DNA from: an uncultured Acidimicrobiaceae bacterium
GTDB taxonomy: Bacteria; Actinomycetota; Acidimicrobiia; Acidimicrobiales; MedAcidi-G1
Direction: 5' to 3'
DNA length: 11,315 nt
Assembly (NCBI GenBank): GCA_913054115.1
Contig: CAJXIS010000034.1
Span: 1-11,315, forward strand
Part shown: piece after piece, positions 7,624 through 11,315 of the stretch
How the letters are laid out: each line of letters opens with the position of its first letter
How positions within the stretch are numbered: position 1 is the first letter of the stretch
The notes under the pieces: model-generated
What the model saw: the letters and a program-made list of their open reading frames with translations, nothing else
What the model was told of the DNA's origin: nothing
Database searches by the model: none
Program-made: the position numbers and the translations under genes

Positions 7624-8928
7624 TCAGGATCCGGCGCCCACGACCTGCCAGCGGTCGCTGCGGAAGCGGGCTCCAAGGCTCAGCCCCCGGACGACCATGA
7701 AGGCCCAGATGCCGGCCCACAGCGGGCCGATCCCGAGGTCGGCCAGCCGGGTCGCCACCATCACCGGCACCGCCACGGCCGCAGCGCCGGCCATCGCCCA
7801 CGCCAGGAACCGCTGGTCGCCGGCGCTGATGAGGATGCCGTCGAAGGCGAACGCCACGCCCGACAGCGGCGCCATGAGCCCCACGTGCAGCAGCAGGAAG
7901 CCCGCCAGGGCGACCACGGCCTCGTCATTCGAGAACACCTGGCCCAGCACCCCGTGCGAGGCGACGATCGCTGTGCCGGTCACGGCACCGATGGCGATCG
8001 ACCAGCCGACGACGCGCCTTCCCACCGCCCGGGCACCATCCGGGTCGTTGGCACCGAGCAGGTTGCCGACCATGGCCTGGGCGGCGATGGCCACGGCGTC
8101 CATCGACAGCGCCAGCACCATCCAGACCTGGAACGCCACCTGGTGGGCGGCCACGTCCACGTCGCCGATTCGGGTCGCCGCCGCAGTGGCGACGAGGAAC
8201 GTGCCGGTCAGCGAGAGGTTGCGGACCATGAGCTCGGCGCTCACACCGAGCATGCGTCCGATGACCCGCAGGTCGGGTGCCAACGACACGTCGAGGCGAC
8301 GGACCCCGCGGCCGATCCAGGCCAGGTAGCAGGCGGCGCCCAGCCACTGGGCCACGACCGTGGCGGCCGCCGATGCCCCGATGGCCCGGTCGAACCCGTA
8401 GATGAGGACCACCTCGAGCACGAGGTTCAGCAGCGCCGTGCCCGCCGCCACCCACAGCGGCCGGACCGTGTCCTTGACACCGCGGAGGTAGCCGACCCCG
8501 GCCAGCATCATCAGCATCGCCGGGGCACCCAGCAGGCTGATCCTGAAATAGGTGGCCGCATGGGACAGGACCTCGCCGTCGGCGCCCAACAGGCGCAGCA
8601 GGGGACCGGAGCATGCAGCGCCGACCACCGCCAGGACGACGCCGAGCGCCAGCGCCAGCCAGAGGCCCTGCACCGCCTGGTGGGCGGCCCGACGGTCCTC
8701 GCCGGCGCCGGTCAGCCGGGCGACCGCCGCCGTCGTGCCGTAGGCGAGGAAGATGCACAGCCCGTACCCGAACAGCAGCGCCGCCGAGGCGACCGCCAGG
8801 CCGCCCAACTCGGCGGTGCCCAGGTGCCCGACCACCGCCGTGTCGGTGAGTACGTAGAGCGGCTCCGCCAGCAGCGCCCCCAGCGCCGGGACCGCCAGTC
8901 GCAGCAGTTCTCGATCGACCGGGCGCAC
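7624..8928 (-). CDS. MATE family efflux transporter, DinF-like (434 aa)
   Basis: An inner-membrane antiporter predicted to export organic cations, toxins or metabolites in exchange for Na+ or H+. The sequence is a run of about 12 hydrophobic helices split into two halves, as in MATE proteins. The N-terminal signature LAVPALGALLAEPLYVLTDT followed by AVVGHLGTAELGGLAVA is typical of the DinF branch. AGVGYLRGVKDT lies in the first half, and AAHQVAFQVW with AIAAQAMVGNLLGA opens the second. Length fits the family (about 430-460). The start GTG 8928 is preceded by TACGAT with a 6-nt gap and has no Shine-Dalgarno site. It diverges from ilvD with 59 bp between the start codons and converges on the aldolase gene. 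Substrate is not predictable. Confidence 0.95.
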   Translation of the reverse strand: MRPVDRELLRLAVPALGALLAEPLYVLTDTAVVGHLGTAELGGLAVASAALLFGYGLCIFLAYGTTAAVARLTGAGEDRRAAHQAVQGLWLALALGVVLAVVGAACSGPLLRLLGADGEVLSHAATYFRISLLGAPAMLMMLAGVGYLRGVKDTVRPLWVAAGTALLNLVLEVVLIYGFDRAIGASAAATVVAQWLGAACYLAWIGRGVRRLDVSLAPDLRVIGRMLGVSAELMVRNLSLTGTFLVATAAATRIGDVDVAAHQVAFQVWMVLALSMDAVAIAAQAMVGNLLGANDPDGARAVGRRVVGWSIAIGAVTGTAIVASHGVLGQVFSNDEAVVALAGFLLLHVGLMAPLSGVAFAFDGILISAGDQRFLAWAMAGAAAVAVPVMVATRLADLGIGPLWAGIWAFMVVRGLSLGARFRSDRWQVVGAGS

Positions 8929-8934
8929 GGCCTG

Positions 8935-8940
8935 ATCGTA
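8935..8940 (-). promoter_or_regulatory. -10 box (TACGAT) for the MATE gene, leaderless
   Basis: Minus-strand TACGAT is followed by 6 nt and then the GTG start at 8928. No clear -35 hexamer is seen. It lies back to back with the ilvD -10 box in a 59-bp divergent region. Confidence 0.58.
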
Positions 8941-8973
8941 GATCCCGCCGATGCCACGGACCCTGTCCGCCTC

Positions 8974-8979
8974 TACGCT
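8974..8979 (+). promoter_or_regulatory. ilvD: -10 box (TACGCT) for ilvD, leaderless
   Basis: TACGCT is followed by 8 nt and then ATG 8988. This predicts transcription starting at or within a base or two of the ATG. It leaves no room for a leader or attenuator, in contrast to ilvB. No convincing -35 element. Confidence 0.6.
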
Positions 8980-8987
8980 TCACGACC

Positions 8988-10691
8988 ATGAGTGACTCCA
9001 CCGACCTGCCGGCCTCGCCCACCATGAAACCCCGCTCGCACGAGGTCACCGACGGCGCCAACCGCGCCCCCGCCCGGGCCATGCTGCGCGCCGTCGGCAT
9101 GACCGAGGACGACTTCGGCAAGTCCCAGGTCGGCGTCGCCTCGTCCTGGAACGAGGTCACCCCCTGCAACCTGCCGCTCGCCGCGCTCGCCAGGCGCTGC
9201 AAGGAGGGCGTCACCGCCGCCGGCGGCTTCCCGATGGAGTTCAACACCATCGCCGTCAGCGACGGCATCTCGATGGGTCACGAGGGCATGCGAGCCAGCC
9301 TCGTCAGCCGCGAGATCATCGCCGACTCGGTCGAGGCCGTCATGCACGCCGAACGGTTCGACGCCTTCGTCAGCTTCGCCGGCTGCGACAAGTCGCTGCC
9401 CGGGATGCTCATGGCCGCCGCCCGCATCGACCTGCCTTCGGTCTTCGTCTATGGCGGGTCGATCATGCCGGGTGAGCACGCCGGGCAGAAGCTCGACCTG
9501 GTCAGCGTGTTCGAGGCCGTCGGCGCCCACGCCGTTGGCAGTATCGACGATGCCGAACTGCTCGCCATCGAGCGTGCCGCATGCCCCACCATCGGCAGCT
9601 GCGCCGGCATGTTCACCGCCAACACCATGGCCGCCGTGGGCGAGGCCATCGGCATGTCGCTGCCGGGCTCGGCCTCGGCCGCAGCCATCGACGGCCGCAG
9701 AGCCGACACCGCCTACGCCAGCGGCACCGCCGTCATGCAGCTGCTCCGTGAGGACATCCGGCCCCGCCAGATCATGACCAAGGCGGCCTTCGAGAACGCC
9801 ATCGCCGTGGTCATGGCGCTGGGGGGCTCCACCAACGCCGTGCTGCACCTGCTGGCGATCGCCTTCGAGGCCGACGTGGCGCTCGAACTCGACGACTTCA
9901 ACAAGGTCGCAGCCCGGGTGCCGCACCTCGCCGACACCAAGCCCCACGGCAACTACCACATGGTCGACATCGACCGGATCGGCGGGGTGCCGGTCGTGAT
10001 GCAGATGCTCCTCGACGAGGGCCTCTTCCACGGAGACGAGGTCACCGTCACCGGCCGAACCGTCGCCGAGAACCTGGCGCTGCTCGATCCACCAGCCCCC
10101 GACGGCGAGGTCATCCACGCCTTCGACGATCCCATCCACGACGTCGGCGGCATCGCCGTGCTCACCGGCTCACTGGCCCCACTGGGTGCCGTCGTCAAGG
10201 TGGCCGGCCTCGACGTCGACCACTTCGACGGCCGGGCCCGCGTGTTCGACGGCGAGGACGCCGCCATGGCCGCCGTGCTCGGCGAACAGATCCAGGCAGG
10301 CGACATCGTCGTCATCCGCTACGAGGGACCCAAGGGCGGCCCCGGCATGCGCGAGATGCTCGCCATCACCGGTGCCATGAAGGGCGCAGGCCGAGGTGGC
10401 GACGCGGCGCTCATCACCGACGGACGCTTCTCCGGCGGCACCCACGGCTTCTGCGTCGGCCACGTCGCCCCCGAGGCCGTCGACGGCGGCCCCATCGCCC
10501 TCATCGCCGAGGGCGACCGCATCATCATCGACGTGCGGGCCCACACCATCGACCTGATGGTCGGCGACGCCGAGTTGGCCGAGCGTCGCGCCAACCTCAA
10601 GCCCTTCGAGCCCCGTTACACGTCCGGCTTCCTCGCCAAGTACGCCGCTCTGGCCCAGGGCGCCGACCAGGGCGCCGTCACCAAGGCGTAG
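8988..10691 (+). CDS. ilvD: Dihydroxy-acid dehydratase (567 aa)
   Basis: Dehydrates 2,3-dihydroxyisovalerate and 2,3-dihydroxy-3-methylvalerate to the 2-keto acids in valine/isoleucine (and hence leucine) synthesis. It belongs to the IlvD/Edd family. Iron-sulfur cysteines fit Cys60 (VTPCN), Cys133 (GCDKSLPG) and Cys205 (GSCAGMFTANTM). Mg ligands fit Asp92 (SDGISMGHEGM) and Asp134, with Lys135 as the modified lysine of this family. The catalytic serine is Ser482 in DGRFSGGTHGF. ALGGSTNAVLHL (about 277-288) and YEGPKGGPGM (445-454) are further signatures. Three cysteines plus length suggest the [2Fe-2S] type known from actinobacteria. ATG start is supported by the -10 box 8 nt upstream. It is followed on the same strand by ilvB after 234 bp. 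Confidence 0.98.
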   Translation: MSDSTDLPASPTMKPRSHEVTDGANRAPARAMLRAVGMTEDDFGKSQVGVASSWNEVTPCNLPLAALARRCKEGVTAAGGFPMEFNTIAVSDGISMGHEGMRASLVSREIIADSVEAVMHAERFDAFVSFAGCDKSLPGMLMAAARIDLPSVFVYGGSIMPGEHAGQKLDLVSVFEAVGAHAVGSIDDAELLAIERAACPTIGSCAGMFTANTMAAVGEAIGMSLPGSASAAAIDGRRADTAYASGTAVMQLLREDIRPRQIMTKAAFENAIAVVMALGGSTNAVLHLLAIAFEADVALELDDFNKVAARVPHLADTKPHGNYHMVDIDRIGGVPVVMQMLLDEGLFHGDEVTVTGRTVAENLALLDPPAPDGEVIHAFDDPIHDVGGIAVLTGSLAPLGAVVKVAGLDVDHFDGRARVFDGEDAAMAAVLGEQIQAGDIVVIRYEGPKGGPGMREMLAITGAMKGAGRGGDAALITDGRFSGGTHGFCVGHVAPEAVDGGPIALIAEGDRIIIDVRAHTIDLMVGDAELAERRANLKPFEPRYTSGFLAKYAALAQGADQGAVTKA

Positions 10692-10708
10692 AGGGGGAGA
10701 CGACGCCC

Positions 10709-10728
10709 TGCCCGGGACACCGGGGGCA
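10709..10728 (+). terminator. Possible hairpin after ilvD
   Basis: CCCGG (10711-10715) pairs with CCGGG (10720-10724) around a GACA loop, with flanking TG/CA partly extending the stem. It lies 18 nt after the ilvD stop and just upstream of the ilvB leader promoter. There is no T-tract, so it may slow or stabilise the ilvD transcript end but is not a standard intrinsic terminator. Confidence 0.3.
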
Positions 10729-10731
10729 AGG

Positions 10732-10760
10732 TTGTCGCCCGTGCACGGTCCGGCGATACT
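10732..10760 (+). promoter_or_regulatory. ilvB: ilvB leader promoter (TTGTCG, 17 bp, GATACT)
   Basis: TTGTCG (10732-10737) and GATACT (10755-10760) are separated by exactly 17 bp, each matching four of six sigma-70-type consensus bases. The ATG of a short leader reading frame begins 8 nt after the -10 box. It is the only promoter in the window with both hexamers recognisable, and it lies downstream of the ilvD stop, so ilvB can be transcribed independently. Confidence 0.65.
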
Positions 10761-10768
10761 TGTGGGCC

Positions 10769-10804
10769 ATGACCACGGCGCACGAGGTACGGGTACTGCG
10801 GTAG
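10769..10804 (+). CDS. Branched-chain amino acid leader peptide of ilvB, MTTAHEVRVLR (11 aa)
   Basis: A short reading frame, ATG to TAG, beginning 8 nt behind the -10 box and therefore probably translated as a leaderless message. It ends in V-R-V-L-R, placing two valines and a leucine just before the stop. Both valines are GTA, a codon used only a handful of times elsewhere in the window, where GTC and GTG dominate. Leader peptides with Val/Leu/Ile codons upstream of ilvB are established in other actinomycetes such as Corynebacterium glutamicum, where they control ilvBNC by attenuation. The stop codon overlaps the 5' arm of a hairpin, and an intrinsic terminator begins 27 nt later. The peptide itself is not expected to have a function beyond being translated. 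Confidence 0.7.
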   Translation: MTTAHEVRVLR

Positions 10805-10848
10805 GCACCGGACCCACCGTCCGCGTGCCACCGACCTCCCGCTGCGGG
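10804..10848 (+). promoter_or_regulatory. ilvB attenuator: pause hairpin and candidate antiterminator
   Basis: Hairpin 1: GGCACCGGAC (10804-10813) pairs with GTCCG-C-GTGCC (10819-10829), ten base pairs with one bulged C and a 5-nt loop. Candidate antiterminator: UCCGCG (10820-10825) with UGCGGG (10843-10848), six pairs including two G-U. The antiterminator uses the 3' arm of hairpin 1 and part of the terminator 3' arm, so the three structures are mutually exclusive in the expected order. A ribosome stalled at the GTA/GTA/CTG codons (10787-10798) would reach the 5' arm of hairpin 1 and favour the antiterminator. The pairings are read directly; the regulatory logic is inferred, and the antiterminator is the weakest element. 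Confidence 0.55.
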
Positions 10849-10864
10849 AGGTTGTTCGCTTTTT
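10832..10864 (+). terminator. Intrinsic terminator of the ilvB attenuator
   Basis: CGACCTCCCG (10832-10841) pairs with CGGGAGGTTG (10845-10854) around a CTG loop: ten pairs including one G-U. It is followed by TTCGCTTTTT (10855-10864), seven T in ten. It lies 61 nt upstream of ilvB and downstream of its promoter and leader peptide, so it would stop transcription before the structural gene unless antitermination occurs. Confidence 0.75.
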
Positions 10865-10925
10865 CGGCACTGTCGCCGATCCGCCCGATTCGCCCGACTC
10901 CCCCCAACCACCTTCAGCAGGACAC

Positions 10926-11315
10926 ATGACGACCACACCCATGGACGGCGGCCAGGCGCTGATCAGGGCCCTCGAGAACGAGGGCGTCGACCTGCTGTTC
11001 GGGCTGCCCGGCGGGGCGATCCTCCCGGTCTACGACCCGCTCATCGGCTCGTCGATCCGCCACGTCCTGGTCCGCCACGAGCAGGGCGCCGGCCACATGG
11101 CATCCGGCTACGCACACGCCACCGGCAGGCCCGGGGTCGTCATGGTCACCAGCGGCCCCGGGGCCACCAACGTCGTCACCGCCCTGTGCGACGCCCATCT
11201 CGACTCCGTGCCGATGGTGTGCATCACCGGCCAGGTCCCGCTGGGGGCCATCGGAACCGACGCCTTCCAGGAGTGCGACACGACCGGCATCACCCAGTCG
11301 ATCACCAAGCACAAC
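10926..11315 (+). CDS. ilvB: Acetolactate synthase large subunit, N-terminal 130 residues (3' end outside window)
   Basis: The TPP-dependent catalytic subunit of acetohydroxyacid synthase, the first common step of valine, leucine and isoleucine synthesis. It condenses two pyruvates, or pyruvate with 2-ketobutyrate. The visible part is the Pyr domain: GVDLLFGLPGGAILPVYD (20-37), the TPP-activating Glu52 in VRHEQGAGHMASGYA, SGPGATN (76-82), and GTDAFQEC followed by ITQSITKHN (about 109-130), which is diagnostic for acetolactate synthases over other TPP enzymes. The frame runs off the window edge, so the FAD and TPP-binding domains are not seen. The start is ATG 10926; an AGGA lies only 3 nt upstream, so the Shine-Dalgarno site is poor. 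ATG 10941 is an alternative start. It sits downstream of an attenuator. Confidence 0.95.
   Translation, partial: MTTTPMDGGQALIRALENEGVDLLFGLPGGAILPVYDPLIGSSIRHVLVRHEQGAGHMASGYAHATGRPGVVMVTSGPGATNVVTALCDAHLDSVPMVCITGQVPLGAIGTDAFQECDTTGITQSITKHN

Noticed and set aside
7604..7637. GCGCCG/CGGCGC inverted repeat between the convergent aldolase and MATE genes
   Set aside because: The 22-nt loop, short stem and absence of a T-tract make it no more than expected by chance in GC-rich DNA.
7399..8991. Long plus-strand frame of about 530 codons antisense to the MATE gene
   Set aside because: Composition dominated by His, Asp, Gln and Arg with no recognisable domain. The minus strand encodes a clear 12-helix transporter.
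10798..10842. Alternative pairing of GCGGUAGG (10798-10805) with CCUCCCGC (10835-10842)
   Set aside because: Seven of eight positions pair, but the 5' partner lies on the last leader codons and would be covered by a stalled ribosome. It could matter only for untranslated leader RNA.
10692..10925. T-box riboswitch or other metabolite riboswitch before ilvB
   Set aside because: No T-box antiterminator sequence or specifier-loop architecture is visible, and the region after the promoter is too short. A translated leader with Val/Leu codons explains the structures better.
1..11315. Mobile element, CRISPR array, tRNA or rRNA gene
   Set aside because: No direct-repeat array, transposase or integrase sequence, tRNA cloverleaf or rRNA segment is recognisable, and composition is uniform across the window.

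Overview
The window is about 11.3 kb of very GC-rich (roughly 70%), densely packed bacterial chromosome. Protein sequences, GTG starts, and start codons sitting directly behind a -10 box (leaderless transcripts) point to an actinomycete. The overall flavour suggests Acidimicrobiia or a related deep actinobacterial lineage; that placement is inference. Nothing looks mobile: there is no transposase, phage gene, CRISPR array, tRNA or rRNA.

Layout. (1) Positions 1-1167 hold the 3' part of ligA (NAD-dependent DNA ligase). It converges on a small single-pass membrane protein of unknown function on the minus strand (1186-1602). (2) Divergent from that gene is a membrane PASTA Ser/Thr protein kinase (1653-3578). 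(3) gatC, gatA and gatB (3609-6819) encode the tRNA-dependent amidotransferase that makes Gln-tRNA and/or Asn-tRNA. They overlap by 4 bp stop/start junctions, and a class II aldolase/adducin-like gene (6822-7604) follows 2 bp later in the same apparent transcript. (4) A MATE-family (DinF-like) efflux gene on the minus strand (7624-8928) converges on the aldolase gene and diverges from ilvD. (5) ilvD (8988-10691) and the beginning of ilvB (10926 to the window edge) are branched-chain amino acid biosynthesis genes.

The most interesting non-coding element is the 234-bp ilvD-ilvB gap. It contains a promoter (TTGTCG, 17 bp, GATACT) and, 8 nt later, an 11-codon leaderless reading frame with the C-terminal sequence VRVLR. 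Both Val codons are GTA, which is rare in the window. Next come a stable hairpin at the leader stop codon, a candidate antiterminator pairing, and a 10-bp intrinsic terminator with a T-rich tail, all upstream of ilvB. This is the layout of a ribosome-mediated transcription attenuator sensing charged Val/Leu tRNA.

A second window-wide pattern is a TANNNT -10 box placed 6-8 nt before an ATG or GTG at five genes (the small membrane protein, the kinase, gatC, MATE and ilvD). The ilvB leader peptide has a variant of it. The pattern resolves the start of the small membrane protein and marks the transcription units. The remaining genes (gatA, gatB, aldolase) depend on coupling or a Shine-Dalgarno site.
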